The notes under the pieces are model-generated. The model saw only the letters and a program-made list of their open reading frames with translations, had not been told where the DNA came from and searched no databases. Shown here one piece after another: positions 54,961 to 64,000 of a stretch of 64,000 nt of DNA. The stretch lies in NCBI GenBank assembly GCA_008727115.1, contig CP044131.1, forward strand, positions 2,046,001-2,110,000. Reading direction: 5' to 3'. The position numbers were made by a program, and so were the translations under genes. This DNA is from Comamonas testosteroni (GTDB lineage Bacteria; Pseudomonadota; Gammaproteobacteria; Burkholderiales; Burkholderiaceae_C). Position 1 is the stretch's first letter, and each line of letters starts with the position of its first letter.

Positions 54961-55018
54961 GGTTGTGTCTTCAGCCACAGCAGCGCTTGCATTGATCTAG
55001 CCAGAACCTCTCTCTTTC

Positions 55019-56221
55019 ATGTCCCGGACCCTGCAACTGACCGAGCAGCTCATCAGCCTGCCCTCGGTCACCCCCGAAGATGCCGGCTGCCTTGAGCTGC
55101 TGACCGATGCCCTCTCTCCCATGGGCTTTGCCTGCGAGCGACTGGACAGCGGCCCTGAAGAATTCCGAGTCCAGAATTTATGGGCAAAACGCAGTGCAGC
55201 GCTTGCTGCACCTGCGCAAGCAGCTATCAAAACTGATAAGCCTGTGCTCGTCTTTGCCGGTCATACCGATGTAGTCCCGCCCGGCCCGCTCAAGGAGTGG
55301 AGCAGCCCGCCCTTTGTGCCCATGCACCGGGACGGCAAGCTCTACGGCCGTGGCGCCAGCGACATGAAAACCTCCATTGCCGCCTTTGTGGTCGCAGTGG
55401 ACGAGTTTCTGCAAACCACGCCCGAGCCCGCTTTTGATATTGCCTTCTTGCTGACCAGCGATGAGGAAGGCCCGTCCATCGACGGCACCAAGGTCGTGGT
55501 CGAGGAATTCAAAAAACGCGGAGAGCGCCTGGACTGGTGCATCGTGGGCGAGCCCACCTCGGTCAAACGCACCGGCGACATGATCAAGAACGGCCGCCGC
55601 GGCACCATGAGCGGCAAACTCACGGTCAATGGCGTGCAAGGCCATATTGCCTACCCTCAACTGGCACGCAATCCCATTCACGAAGCCCTGCCCGCGCTGA
55701 CCGAGCTGGCCTCCACCGTCTGGGACCGTGGCAATGACTTCTTCCCACCCACCAGCTGGCAGATCAGCAACATCCACGGCGGCACGGGCGCGAGCAACGT
55801 CATCCCCGGCCATGTGGTGATCGACTTCAACTTCCGCTTCTGCACCGAATCCAGCTCCGACTCGCTGCAAAAGCGCGTGCATGAAATCCTGGACCGACAC
55901 GGCGTCGAGTACTCCCTGGTCTGGACCGTAGGCGGCCAGCCTTTCCTGACCACACCCGGTACGCTGGTCGATGCCGTTCAGGCTGCCATCAAGGACGAAA
56001 CCGGGCTCGATACCGAGCTGTCCACCACGGGCGGCACCAGTGATGGCCGCTTCATCGCCCAGATCTGCCCCGAAGTCATCGAATTGGGCCCGCCCAATGC
56101 CAGCATTCACAAGATCGACGAGCATATCGCCGTGGCCGATATCGAGCCGCTGAAAAACATCTACCGCAAAACGCTGGAGCAACTCCAGCGCCAGCAAATC
56201 ACCGCCCAGGCCGCCGCATGA
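55019..56221 (+). CDS. dapE: Succinyl-diaminopimelate desuccinylase
   Basis: The 400-residue metallopeptidase-fold enzyme has [13 protein letters not shown] (His and Asp ligands), [15 protein letters not shown] with the bridging Asp, [13 protein letters not shown] with the general-base Glu, and the late SISGGT-like [11 protein letters not shown] and [12 protein letters not shown]. It removes succinate from N-succinyl-LL-DAP using two zinc ions. An extra stretch [15 protein letters not shown] before VFAGHTD looks like an insertion relative to standard DapE. prmB overlaps its stop by four bases. Confidence 0.94.
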   Translation: MSRTLQLTEQLISLPSVTPEDAGCLELLTDALSPMGFACERLDSGPEEFRVQNLWAKRSAALAAPAQAAIKTDKPVLVFAGHTDVVPPGPLKEWSSPPFVPMHRDGKLYGRGASDMKTSIAAFVVAVDEFLQTTPEPAFDIAFLLTSDEEGPSIDGTKVVVEEFKKRGERLDWCIVGEPTSVKRTGDMIKNGRRGTMSGKLTVNGVQGHIAYPQLARNPIHEALPALTELASTVWDRGNDFFPPTSWQISNIHGGTGASNVIPGHVVIDFNFRFCTESSSDSLQKRVHEILDRHGVEYSLVWTVGGQPFLTTPGTLVDAVQAAIKDETGLDTELSTTGGTSDGRFIAQICPEVIELGPPNASIHKIDEHIAVADIEPLKNIYRKTLEQLQRQQITAQAAA

Positions 56222-57165
56222 ACGCAAGTACCTCTCAAGCCGTCACCGGCAACACCATTGCCGAGCTGATCGCCAGCGGCGCTCAGGCACTCACCGCCGC
56301 AGGCGTCGCCTTTGGTCACGGCACGGCCACCGCCGAGGACGAAGCCGCCTGGCTGGTACTGTGGAAGCTGGGCCTGCCACTGGACTCTGAACTCACGCCC
56401 GGCGCGCCTGAATCCATATCAAATCAGCCTGTAACGCAAGCTAACAAAGCGCAGGTAGCTACGCTTTTTGAAGAGCGTATTCGCACACGCAAGCCCGCCG
56501 CCTATCTGACCAACGAAGCCTGGCTGGTGGGCGTGCCTTTCTACATCGACGAGCGCTCCATCGTTCCGCGCAGCTTTATTGCTGAACTGCTGGCCGATGG
56601 CAGCATTGACGGATGGCTGTCCAACAAGACCGTGCAGGTGCTGGACCTGTGCACCGGCAACGGTTCTCTGGCTTGCCTGGCCGCCATGGCCTACCCCGAT
56701 GTGCAAGTCACGGGCGCCGACATTTCTACCGATGCGCTGGCCGTGGCCCGCATCAACGTGGACAAGCACGCACTGCAGGGCCGCGTAACACTGGTCGAAA
56801 CCAATGGCATGAGCCAGGTACCCGGCCCCTGGGATCTGGTGCTGTGCAACCCCCCTTATGTGAACGCCGACAGCATGGGCAAGCTGCCTGCCGAATACCT
56901 AGCCGAGCCCGAGCTGGCCCTAGCTGGCGGAAGCGACGGCATGGACTTCATCCGTCAGTTGCTGGCCGACCTGCCCGCACGCCTGAACAAAGACGCGGTG
57001 GTGATTCTGGAAATCGGCAATGAAAAGCCGTACTTTGAAGCCGCCTTCCCCGATCTTCCCGTGTTCTGGCTGGAAACCGCCTCTGGCGACGAGCAAGTGC
57101 TGCTGATCACAGAAGAAGCACTGCGCCACTGGTCGCAAGGCGATACCGCTGCTCTCAAGTTGTAA
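56218..57165 (+). CDS. prmB: 50S ribosomal protein L3 glutamine methyltransferase
   Basis: The 315-residue SAM enzyme carries [20 protein letters not shown] as the SAM loop, [20 protein letters not shown] and the catalytic [20 protein letters not shown], with [20 protein letters not shown] as in PrmB, which separates it from PrmC. It methylates a glutamine of ribosomal protein L3. The ATGA overlap with dapE implies coupled translation. A repeat-derived stretch [16 protein letters not shown] is present in its N-terminal domain. Confidence 0.92.
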   Translation: MNASTSQAVTGNTIAELIASGAQALTAAGVAFGHGTATAEDEAAWLVLWKLGLPLDSELTPGAPESISNQPVTQANKAQVATLFEERIRTRKPAAYLTNEAWLVGVPFYIDERSIVPRSFIAELLADGSIDGWLSNKTVQVLDLCTGNGSLACLAAMAYPDVQVTGADISTDALAVARINVDKHALQGRVTLVETNGMSQVPGPWDLVLCNPPYVNADSMGKLPAEYLAEPELALAGGSDGMDFIRQLLADLPARLNKDAVVILEIGNEKPYFEAAFPDLPVFWLETASGDEQVLLITEEALRHWSQGDTAALKL

Positions 57166-57185
57166 AAAGCCACCGTGATGAAACA

Positions 57186-57214
57186 AAAGGCCCGGTCATT
57201 CCGGGCCTTTTTCT
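57186..57214. terminator. Terminator after prmB
   Basis: AAAGGCCCGG pairs with CCGGGCCTTT over TCATT, followed by TTCTTTTT. Confidence 0.9.
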
Positions 57215-57263
57215 TTTTGCGTTTTGTAGGACTGCCTAGCCATAGACCACTTATATAGAGCAC

Positions 57264-58169
57264 TCAATAAGACATGACCCGTGTCGCAAGCTTGGAGATA
57301 GGCGTGCGAATCAGCCCCTCCACCCTGGGCGACAGCAGCATGGGCTTGAGCAGCATGCGCACAGCCAAGTCGGCAGGCAGACGGCGGCTGACCAACTCGT
57401 AAATGCGCTGAGCCATGTCTTCAAAGCGAATGCTGCTATCCGCAAAGTAAGACCCTTTGTGTGCCCAGACATGGCGCAGGGCAACATCCGAATCACTCTC
57501 ACGCAGCTCTTTGAGGCGGCCATACAAAGCCTTGGCAATGCGGGCGCGGCCCACAGGAGACTGCTGCTGCAGTTCCTTGAAGTATTTGAGAAAGTGCTTG
57601 AAGTGGTTCACCTCGTCATTGCGGATATGTCCCAGCAACTGCGTCAGCACGGGCTCATCACTCAATTCGCGCAGCGTGTGATAGTAGGCCGTGGTGCCGG
57701 TCTCCACCACGCAACGCGCCACCATCTCCAGGCGCTGGTCCGAGTAGAGCTCCTCCATGGTGCACAGCTGCGAATACTCGGCAAAAAAGCTGTCATAGGC
57801 CTGCTGCCAGGGGAAATCGGGCCAGACAGCTTCGACATAGGCGCGCAGAGCCCGGCCATGTTGCAGTTCCTCGGCTTCCCATTGCTCCTGCAGCCACACG
57901 GCGATCTCGGGCCATGCCGCGTAATGCTCGGCCAGATTGGCAGCGTAGGTGTCCGATCCAGTTTCGATGAATGAAGCACTCATCAATAGAAAGAACAAAT
58001 CCTCGTTGTGCTCCACCGCCGCTTTATGGATCTGGGAGAGATCAAGGTCTTCAATGCGCCAGTGGCTGGCAGCGCTGCGTGAATGAGGTTGGGTACTGAC
58101 TAGATCTGACACGTTTTTCTGCATCCGTGCAGGACGCATTCCTCCGTCGGCAATCATGAGTTCAGCCAA
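57264..58169 (-). CDS. Ferritin-like diiron-domain protein
   Basis: The 301-residue protein has a helical bundle with metal-ligand motifs: EQWEAEELQHGRALRAYVEA (ExxH), VVETGTTAYYHTLREL with a Glu, and IRNDEVNHFKHFLKYFKELQ (ExxH). These are the four-carboxylate, two-histidine signatures of ferritin-like oxidases such as acyl-desaturase-like or rubrerythrin-like proteins. The following 90 residues (RFEDMAQRIYELVSRRLPAD) are outside the bundle. Substrate unknown; no operon partner. The start is chosen as the first ATG; several in-frame ATG codons follow and none has a good ribosome-binding site. Confidence 0.78.
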   Translation of the reverse strand: MAELMIADGGMRPARMQKNVSDLVSTQPHSRSAASHWRIEDLDLSQIHKAAVEHNEDLFFLLMSASFIETGSDTYAANLAEHYAAWPEIAVWLQEQWEAEELQHGRALRAYVEAVWPDFPWQQAYDSFFAEYSQLCTMEELYSDQRLEMVARCVVETGTTAYYHTLRELSDEPVLTQLLGHIRNDEVNHFKHFLKYFKELQQQSPVGRARIAKALYGRLKELRESDSDVALRHVWAHKGSYFADSSIRFEDMAQRIYELVSRRLPADLAVRMLLKPMLLSPRVEGLIRTPISKLATRVMSY

Positions 58170-58340
58170 CGATAAGCGATCTGCCCAGCTTCACGCACTC
58201 AGGCAGTGTCAGATTTAGCCGACATTACAGACTGATAACATTTTTTAGAAAGCAGCGCTCAGGCCGTCTGCAATCCAGTCCTGGGCAATGCCATGCCCCG
58301 CCAGGTGCAGTGCCAATCACTGGGATAATTACGCCCAGTC

Positions 58341-60434
58341 ATGATCACCCTCAAGAACATCACGCTGCGCCGCGGCACCAAAGTCCTGCTTGACCAAGTC
58401 AGCACCACCATCAATCCCGGAGAGTCCGTTGGCCTTGTGGGCCGTAACGGCGCAGGCAAGTCCAGCCTGTTTGCCCTGCTCAATGGCAGCATCAGCGAGG
58501 ACGGTGGCGACTTTTTCATTCCCCCGCAATGGCGCATGGCCCAGGTGGCCCAGCACATGCCCGAGACCGACGAGTCCGCCACCCAGTTTGTGCTGGACGG
58601 TGACACGCGCCTGGCCGAGCTGAACGCCCAGCTGGCAGCCGCCGAAGCCTCGGGCGACGGCATGGAAATCGCTCAGGCCTATGTGGATCTGGCCGATGCC
58701 GGAGCCCACGATGCAGAAGCACGCGCACAGTCGCTGATTCTGGGTCTGGGTTTCAAGGTGTCCGAGCTGCACCATCCCGTCAACAGCTTCTCGGGGGGCT
58801 GGCGCATGCGCCTGCAACTGGCCCGCGCGCTGATGGCACCCAGCGATCTGCTGCTGCTGGACGAGCCTACCAACCACTTGGACCTGGACGCCCTGGTCTG
58901 GCTGGAAGCCTGGCTCAAGCGCTATAGCGGCACGATGATTGTCATCAGCCACGACCGCGAGTTTCTGGACGCCATCACCAATGTGACCCTGCAGATCCAG
59001 GGCGGGCAGATCAACCGCTACGGCGGCAACTACTCGCGCTTTGAAGAGCTTCGCGCCCAGCAACTGGAACTGCAGGCGGCCAGCTTTGCCAAGCAGCAGG
59101 AAAAGATGGCTCACCTGCAGAAGTTCATTGACCGCTTCAAGGCCAAGGCCAGCAAGGCCAAGCAGGCACAAAGCCGGGTCAAGCAGCTCGAGCGCATGGA
59201 AAAAATCGGCCCGGTGCTGGCCGAAGCCGAATTCACCTTCGAATTCAAGGAACCCGCCAACCTGCCCAACCCCATGCTGGCCATCTCGGACGCCGCGTTC
59301 GGCTACAAGGACGAGGACGGCAACGAGACCACCATCCTGCGCGGTGTGAACCGCTCGGTGCTGGCTGGTCAGCGCATCGGCATTCTGGGTGCCAACGGCC
59401 AGGGAAAGTCCACGCTGGTCAAGACCATTGCCCGAGAAATGGGCGCACTGGCCGGCACGGTCACCGAAGGCAAGGGTCTGAACATTGGCTACTTCGCCCA
59501 GCAGGAGCTGGACGTGCTGCGCCCCAGCGAAAACCCGCTGGAGCACATGATCCGCCTTGCGCGCGAACTCGGCGCGGCAGCCCCTGCCGCCAGCCGCGAG
59601 CAGGATCTGCGTACTTGGCTGGGCACCTTCAATTTCAGCGGCGATATGGTCAAGCAGGCCGTGGGCAGCATGAGCGGCGGTGAAAAAGCCCGTCTGGTGC
59701 TGGCCATGATCGTCTGGCAGCGCCCCAACCTGCTGCTGCTGGACGAACCAACCAACCACCTGGATCTGGCCACCCGCGAAGCGCTGGCCATGGCGCTCAA
59801 CGACTTCGACGGCACCGTCATGCTGGTCTCTCACGATCGTCACCTGCTGCGTGCCGTCTGCGAAGACTTCTGGATGGTGGGCCGCGGTGTCGTCGGTCCC
59901 TTCGATGGTGACCTGGACGACTACCAGCGTTATCTGCTGGATGAGTCCAAACGCCTGCGCGAAGAGGCCCGCCAGGCCGATCACCACGCCAATGCAGCGG
60001 CGACAGAGGCTTCGGCTACAGAAGTGGCCCAAGTGGTGGAAGATTCTGAGGAAAATCTACCCCAAGAGACCGTGCAGCAAGCGGTTTCAGCTCCTAAAAC
60101 AGAAGCTCCAGCGGCAGTTTCCGCAGCCTCTTCCACAGGCGCAGCCGCCGATCCCAAGGAAGCCCGCCGACTGGCCGCTGCCGCGCGCCAGCAACTGGCT
60201 GAAAAGACCAAGCCCTTCAAGAAAGAGCTGGAGCAGATCGACAAAAAGCTGCCCAAGCTCAATGAACAGCGCTCGGAACTGGAAGAAAAGCTGGCCACAC
60301 CAGGACTGGCCGGGACTGACATCGTGGAAGCAGGCAAGCAACTGAGCACCGTGAACACGGAAATTGACGCCCTGGAAGAGCGCTGGCTTGAGCTTTCCGA
60401 GCAAATTGAGGCCCTCTCCGCCGAGGCAGCCTGA
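58341..60434 (+). CDS. ABC-F ATPase, YheS-like
   Basis: The 697-residue protein has two complete ABC domains without membrane segments: Walker A VGRNGAGKSS and LGANGQGKST, signatures FSGGWRMRLQLARAL and MSGGEKARLVLAMI, and Walker B LLLLDEPTNHLD twice, with HDRE and HDRH switches. A linker (KFIDRFKAKASKAKQAQSRV) matches the P-site-contacting linker of ABC-F proteins. The last 120 residues are a coiled coil (KELEQIDKKLPKLNEQRSEL), as in YheS. ABC-F proteins bind ribosomes and modulate translation or stalled peptides. Confidence 0.92.
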   Translation: MITLKNITLRRGTKVLLDQVSTTINPGESVGLVGRNGAGKSSLFALLNGSISEDGGDFFIPPQWRMAQVAQHMPETDESATQFVLDGDTRLAELNAQLAAAEASGDGMEIAQAYVDLADAGAHDAEARAQSLILGLGFKVSELHHPVNSFSGGWRMRLQLARALMAPSDLLLLDEPTNHLDLDALVWLEAWLKRYSGTMIVISHDREFLDAITNVTLQIQGGQINRYGGNYSRFEELRAQQLELQAASFAKQQEKMAHLQKFIDRFKAKASKAKQAQSRVKQLERMEKIGPVLAEAEFTFEFKEPANLPNPMLAISDAAFGYKDEDGNETTILRGVNRSVLAGQRIGILGANGQGKSTLVKTIAREMGALAGTVTEGKGLNIGYFAQQELDVLRPSENPLEHMIRLARELGAAAPAASREQDLRTWLGTFNFSGDMVKQAVGSMSGGEKARLVLAMIVWQRPNLLLLDEPTNHLDLATREALAMALNDFDGTVMLVSHDRHLLRAVCEDFWMVGRGVVGPFDGDLDDYQRYLLDESKRLREEARQADHHANAAATEASATEVAQVVEDSEENLPQETVQQAVSAPKTEAPAAVSAASSTGAAADPKEARRLAAAARQQLAEKTKPFKKELEQIDKKLPKLNEQRSELEEKLATPGLAGTDIVEAGKQLSTVNTEIDALEERWLELSEQIEALSAEAA

Positions 60435-60473
60435 TTTTCAAGCGGTTTTTCACATCGCATTCAATCTGCACAA

Positions 60474-60516
60474 AAATAGCGCCTAACCAATACCAGCCAT
60501 TGGTTAGGCGCTATTT
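60474..60516. terminator. Terminator after the ABC-F gene
   Basis: AATAGCGCCTAACCAAT pairs exactly with ATTGGTTAGGCGCTATT, with a 7-base loop and T-rich 3' side. It is also a member of the intergenic repeat family. Confidence 0.9.
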
Positions 60517-60646
60517 ATTTTGATAGCAGTGAACTACTAAACACAACATCAACGCACTCAAGTTGCATTTTCTTGCTGAATTGATTCAGCTTACTGTCAA
60601 CCTGCAGCAGCACACCGGCGTTGAACACGCAAAGGAGTGAACTGCA
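60517..60646 (+). promoter_or_regulatory. Leader of the small-ORF pair, with a palindrome
   Basis: GCTGAATTGATTCAGC (60575-60590) is a perfect 16-bp palindrome, about 57 bp before the first small ORF. No exact -35/-10 assignment is made. Confidence 0.4.
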
Positions 60647-60769
60647 ATGTCCAACACTGTTACCGACACCGCCAAAGCCCAGCCTGCAAAGGCAGCCGCC
60701 GCCATGTCTCTGATGGCTTGGCCCTGGGACGATCGCGACCGCAAGCGTGCCCCCGGCTTTGCAGCCTGA
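60647..60769 (+). CDS. Small ORF 1 with WPxDxRDRKR motif
   Basis: A 40-residue product, MSNTVTDTAKAQPAKAAAAM then SLMAWPWDDRDRKRAPGFAA. AGGAG lies 9 bases before the ATG. The motif WPWDDRDRKR is nearly the same as WPEDERDRKR of small ORF 2, 216 bases downstream, so both are probably translated and related. The first half is Ala/Thr-rich and the motif is strongly basic. I do not recognise a family. Confidence 0.6.
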   Translation: MSNTVTDTAKAQPAKAAAAMSLMAWPWDDRDRKRAPGFAA

Positions 60770-60862
60770 TCCACTGGATAAACGAACAGGTAAAAAATTT
60801 TAAAAGCTGTCAACGAGCTGAATCTGTCAGACGTTAAACAGGCATACAGGAGAGATTTCCCC

Positions 60863-60922
60863 ATGCAAACTTTGAACATCATGTCCATCTGGCCCGAAGA
60901 CGAACGCGATCGCAAGCGCTAA
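60863..60922 (+). CDS. Small ORF 2 with WPxDxRDRKR motif
   Basis: A 19-residue product, MQTLNIMSIWPEDERDRKR, ending exactly at the motif. AGGAGA is located about 9 bases before the ATG. Eight of ten residues match the motif of small ORF 1. It lies in the same transcript region, which ends at the terminator at 61104. A leader, peptide precursor or toxin-like function cannot be decided. Confidence 0.6.
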   Translation: MQTLNIMSIWPEDERDRKR

Positions 60923-61103
60923 GCGCAAGTCCCGCAATACCGGGGACGCGCTCAAGCAGACGCCTTAGTCGTCACGCCAGCTGAGTCATCCCAGTATTGC
61001 CAGCCAGGTGCCCGGGCAGTCGGCACTCCAAGGCCAAGACCTATCTGACCTACTGCCCCGAGCCAAATGCCTCGCCTTACAAGGCACCCACGAGGCGCTT
61101 CAC

Positions 61104-61144
61104 AAAACCCGCAAGAGTCATCTCTGCGGGTTTTGTCATTTCAT
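61104..61144 (+). terminator. Terminator downstream of the small-ORF pair
   Basis: AAAACCCGCA pairs with TGCGGGTTTT over 21 bases. It faces the minus-strand ybdK as well, so it could act both ways. Confidence 0.85.
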
Positions 61145-61182
61145 ACGATGTCATTTTTATGGCTTGCGCTGGGTGCGTCAGG

Positions 61183-62295
61183 CTATCGCCCCCCAAAGCA
61201 CAGCGAAGCCTGTCGCACGACCTCCGGCAATTGACGCACTTGTGCATAGCGCTCGCGCAGCCAGCTGGCGTCATTGCCAACCCGGATGACCCGGCCCAAC
61301 TCGTGTAAGGCACTCTGACCGGATTCGGGGGCATAACTGCTAATACGCTTCAGCGTCTGGGCAATATGCTCGCGCAGCGGCAGCTGCTCGGCAGTTGCCG
61401 GATCCACATAGCTGCCGTCCAGCCCGAAGCGACAAGCCTGAAAACGGTTATAGGTATAGACGAGGTAATCGTCCTCCTTAGGCTCAAAGGGCTGCTCGCT
61501 CAGAAACCAGGCGCCCAATGCCTGCACATAGGCCGCCAGCTGCGCGGCGCGCTCTATGGAAAGCGGCGTGTCAAACACGCGCACCTCCACGGTGCCGAAT
61601 TCTGGCTTGGGGCGAATGTCCCAGTAAAAATCCTTCATGCTGTGGATCACCCCTGTGGCCGCCATCTTGTCGAAATAGCGTTCAAAGTCTTCCCAGTGCA
61701 GCGCAAAAGGAGCACGGCCCGAAAGCGGAAAGGCGAACACGGAGTTCAATCGCGCCGAATCAAATGCCGTGTCCTGCCCCTGCACAAAAGGGCTGGAGGC
61801 CGACAGCGCAATGAAATGCGGGATGTAACGCGACAGACGGTGCAGCATTAGCAGCGCAGCATCGGCGTCGGGGCAGCCGATATGCACATGCTGGCCAAAG
61901 ATGGTGAACTGCTTGGTCAGATAGCCGTACAGCGCCGTCAGCTCCTTGAAGCGCGGCTTGTCGTAAATGCGCTGCTGATGCCACTGCTGAAACGGGTGGG
62001 TGCCGCCACCGGCAATCGCGATATTGAGCCGGTCTGCGGCCTTGACCAGTGCATCCCGCGTCACCGCCAGTTGCTGCCAGGCATCTTGCGCATCCTGACA
62101 GATGCCCGTTGAAATCTCGATCATGCTGGCAGTCACCTCAGGCACGATGGAGCCCGGCACTGCAGCGTTCTTCAGCAACGCCAGCATGTCGGGCGCATAA
62201 GGTGTCATGTCATAGTCAGTGGTGCTGAGCAGCTGCAACTCCAGCTCCACTCCCAATGTCAGCGCCGCCGATGGCTGAAAGGCTTCAAGTGTCAT
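61183..62295 (-). CDS. ybdK: YbdK-family carboxylate-amine ligase
   Basis: The 370-residue protein is a GCS2-type ligase: [16 protein letters not shown] at the start, [58 protein letters not shown] and [10 protein letters not shown]. YbdK of E. coli has weak glutamate-cysteine ligase activity, and the natural substrate is unsettled. Its start overlaps the antiporter stop by 11 bp, so translation is coupled with a cation/proton antiporter. Confidence 0.9.
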   Translation of the reverse strand: MTLEAFQPSAALTLGVELELQLLSTTDYDMTPYAPDMLALLKNAAVPGSIVPEVTASMIEISTGICQDAQDAWQQLAVTRDALVKAADRLNIAIAGGGTHPFQQWHQQRIYDKPRFKELTALYGYLTKQFTIFGQHVHIGCPDADAALLMLHRLSRYIPHFIALSASSPFVQGQDTAFDSARLNSVFAFPLSGRAPFALHWEDFERYFDKMAATGVIHSMKDFYWDIRPKPEFGTVEVRVFDTPLSIERAAQLAAYVQALGAWFLSEQPFEPKEDDYLVYTYNRFQACRFGLDGSYVDPATAEQLPLREHIAQTLKRISSYAPESGQSALHELGRVIRVGNDASWLRERYAQVRQLPEVVRQASLCFGGR

Positions 62296-63553
62296 GGCGC
62301 TTCTCCCCTGCTTTCAATGCCGCTCGACCTATCCCTCTGTGGGCATCACCACAGCGCCACAGTGCGGTGGATGCCAGCAGCACGCCCAGCAACTCGCACA
62401 CCACAATCATGGGCAGCGCGATGGCGGACAGTTTCTCGGCCACTTGCTGGCCGCTAGCCAAATCAAGGCCTTGCCACTGCACCGCCAAGCCCGACACCAT
62501 CAACAACGCCAGACCCGACAGCGGCAGCTGCGTGCAAGCCACCGGCCATTGCCTGCGCCAGCCAATGCCTGTGCCATGACCGAGCATCAAAATCATCGTA
62601 AATTTGGCTACAGCCCTTGCCAGTACTGCGCTGGCAACTATCGAAATCAGAGCAACAGAGAACGTCAGCTGCGACACCATGCTGGCGACCAGCACAAACA
62701 TCAGCAGGTTGAGCATGGCGTTGGCCGACTGAAAAGCCGGTGGCCACAGCAGAGGCCGCGGACTGAGTTGACGCAGCAGCAGACCGGCGGCGATATAGGC
62801 CAGAGCAGCTGACCCTCCCCATCTCGCAGCCAGAATCGACACGGCCGTCAAAGCTGCCAGCAGATAGAGCGCCGCAGAGTCGCTACGCGAAGACTGCCAG
62901 CGCAGCACCGGCCATAGCGCAGCCGTCAACAAACCACCCCAAACCAGGCTCAGCAGCAAGGAATATGCCCAGTCCAGCAGGTGGGCTGCTGAAAATACCA
63001 GACCGCCCTCGGCGTCGGGCTTCATCATCAAGCTCAGGCTGAGCACTACCAGAAGTGACAACATGGCACTCAGTGTGGCCAGCAGCAGGCTGCGGTCAGT
63101 CACCGCGCCGCGTGCCTTCAAATCATGTGCAATGCGCAGCAGCACGGCGGGCGATGCCGCCATGGTCACGGCCCCCACCGCCAGAGACACGGCCCAGCTA
63201 CAGTCCAGCGCCAGCAGCACTCCTGTGGTCAACGTCAGTGCCAGCAGAGACTCCCCCAAGCTTTGCAGCAGCAACCAGGGCTGGCGCCGCAGCCAGGACA
63301 TCGACACCTGAGAGGCCGCCAGCAGCAAGCTGATACCTACAGCCAGCTCCAGCATCAGCGCCGTGCCACCCTGCAAAGGCCAGGGCAAATCGTCCCAACC
63401 CATGCTGCTGGTGAGCCAACCAGCGGCCAGCCCGACCACGGTATAGCCCAGCACACGCGGAAATCCCGAACTACGGTGAACCCAATGCCCAAGCAGTGCA
63501 GCCGCTGTCACCAGCAGACACCAGTTCAGAATGGTTTGCGATCCATGCAGCAT
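62285..63553 (-). CDS. CPA2-type cation:proton antiporter (membrane domain only)
   Basis: ATG 63553 gives [20 protein letters not shown], better than the upstream start. The 422-residue protein has about 12 membrane helices, with [39 protein letters not shown] and the late helix [20 protein letters not shown], as in Kef/NhaP-like exchangers. There is no NAD-binding or TrkA domain. KefB/C relatives are controlled by glutathione, which may explain coupling with a glutathione-like ligase gene. Confidence 0.82.
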   Translation of the reverse strand: MLHGSQTILNWCLLVTAAALLGHWVHRSSGFPRVLGYTVVGLAAGWLTSSMGWDDLPWPLQGGTALMLELAVGISLLLAASQVSMSWLRRQPWLLLQSLGESLLALTLTTGVLLALDCSWAVSLAVGAVTMAASPAVLLRIAHDLKARGAVTDRSLLLATLSAMLSLLVVLSLSLMMKPDAEGGLVFSAAHLLDWAYSLLLSLVWGGLLTAALWPVLRWQSSRSDSAALYLLAALTAVSILAARWGGSAALAYIAAGLLLRQLSPRPLLWPPAFQSANAMLNLLMFVLVASMVSQLTFSVALISIVASAVLARAVAKFTMILMLGHGTGIGWRRQWPVACTQLPLSGLALLMVSGLAVQWQGLDLASGQQVAEKLSAIALPMIVVCELLGVLLASTALWRCGDAHRGIGRAALKAGEKRHDT

Positions 63554-63904
63554 CCATGCCCTTTCCTGTCTCAATGCCAAGGCGCACTCACGCACGCCTC
63601 GAACTCGATTCAGTCAGCGTTGCAAGGGAGCGATCAGGCCATTCAGGATGGTCCTCTCAGGAAACAGACGGTAGCAAAAGCCCGGTCCCTGTCCCTGTCC
63701 ACGCAACACCAGCGAGAGCCGGCCTGAAGCCTGCTTAGCGCAGGCGGCCAACTACGATGTGCTGTGCAATGCCTCTGAGCCACAACCTCAGGCTGAGACT
63801 GAGTCGCATCCACACCAACCACTGAAGCCATGATAGTGGCATGCTGCAAAGCAGCAAATCTTGCTGTCAGCTTTGCTTTTATCCTGCACGAGGCAGCCAG
63901 GGCG
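63554..63904. other. Intergenic region upstream of the antiporter
   Basis: No gene or clear terminator recognised in about 350 bp; it is the expected promoter region of the antiporter/ybdK unit. Confidence 0.4.
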
Positions 63905-64000
63905 CTACTCAGGGGCCAACATGCGCTGGGTGCGCCCGCGTGCACCAGCAATCAGTTCACTGATCAGCGCAGCTTCCGGCAGGTTTTTCCAGTATTTGCG
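63905..64000 (-). CDS. C-terminal end of an unidentified gene
   Basis: The frame enters from the right edge and reads RKYWKNLPEAALISELIAGA then RGRTQRMLAPE and TAG: 31 residues, mostly helical. The gene body is outside the window, so no family is assigned. Confidence 0.6.
   Translation of the reverse strand, partial: RKYWKNLPEAALISELIAGARGRTQRMLAPE

Noticed and set aside
58329..60032. 567-codon minus-strand open frame
   Set aside because: Antisense shadow of the ABC-F gene, which has complete ATPase motifs on the other strand.
1..64000. CRISPR arrays, rRNA or tRNA genes
   Set aside because: No regularly spaced direct repeats, and no rRNA- or tRNA-like conserved segments were recognised by eye. 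A covariance-model scan for tRNAs would be decisive.

Overview
The window reads as chromosome of a beta-proteobacterium of the order Burkholderiales, most likely Comamonas or a close relative. The reasons are gene content (intracellular PHB depolymerase, stand-alone RnfB, a methylmalonyl-CoA propionate cluster, a liv transporter operon, PilU), GC-rich coding sequence and dispersed AATAGC/GCGCT-type intergenic palindromes. The genus is an inference from content only.

Layout. 1-4430: housekeeping and stress genes (pdxH end, MobA-like nucleotidyltransferase, sodC, chaC, an OmpA-family protein, an NTF2-like protein, gloA). 4788-6190: a KfrA-like DNA-binding protein and an AT-rich, palindrome-rich control region. 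6191-23924: a 17.7-kb Tn3-family transposon of the Tn4651/Tn4652 type. I define it from ~50-bp terminal inverted repeats, a 5-bp GGATT target duplication, tnpC-tnpA at the left end and divergent tnpS/tnpT at the right end. Its cargo is a signalling set: a decayed MHYT-GGDEF-EAL gene, a small-GTPase operon (winged-helix protein, MglA-like GTPase, two Roadblock/LC7 proteins), a PAS-PAS-GAF-GGDEF-EAL protein whose first PAS domain has the FixL/DosP haem histidine, and a methyl-accepting chemotaxis protein. An EAL fragment, an IS66 remnant and an IS630 copy lie beyond it. 24162-25265: a tyrosine integrase that, without the transposon, would be divergent from the KfrA-like gene.

25671-35868: an alcohol dehydrogenase, then a livKHMGF operon with an alpha/beta hydrolase. 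An ISL3-family element (27280-28744, 8-bp target duplication) has cut off the last codons of livF. A FadL-type outer-membrane channel follows. 36004-45201: propionyl-CoA to succinyl-CoA pathway (mutase, MeaB chaperone, pccB, pccA, a YdcF-like protein, a VOC-fold epimerase candidate) with a divergent GntR/FCD regulator. 45348-47729: a second MHYT/PAS gene broken by an IS30-family element, then relic sequence including a decayed phage-type integrase directly upstream of dusA.

47730-64000: dusA, phaZ, rnfB, dapC, dapD, pilU, dapE, prmB, a ferritin-like protein, an ABC-F ATPase, two very short ORFs sharing a WPxDxRDRKR motif, and ybdK with an overlapping CPA2-type antiporter. The right edge cuts an unidentified gene. 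I saw no rRNA, tRNA or CRISPR array.

The most notable items are the complete transposon with its oxygen/c-di-GMP/GTPase/chemotaxis cargo, and the paired micro-ORFs at 60647-60922.
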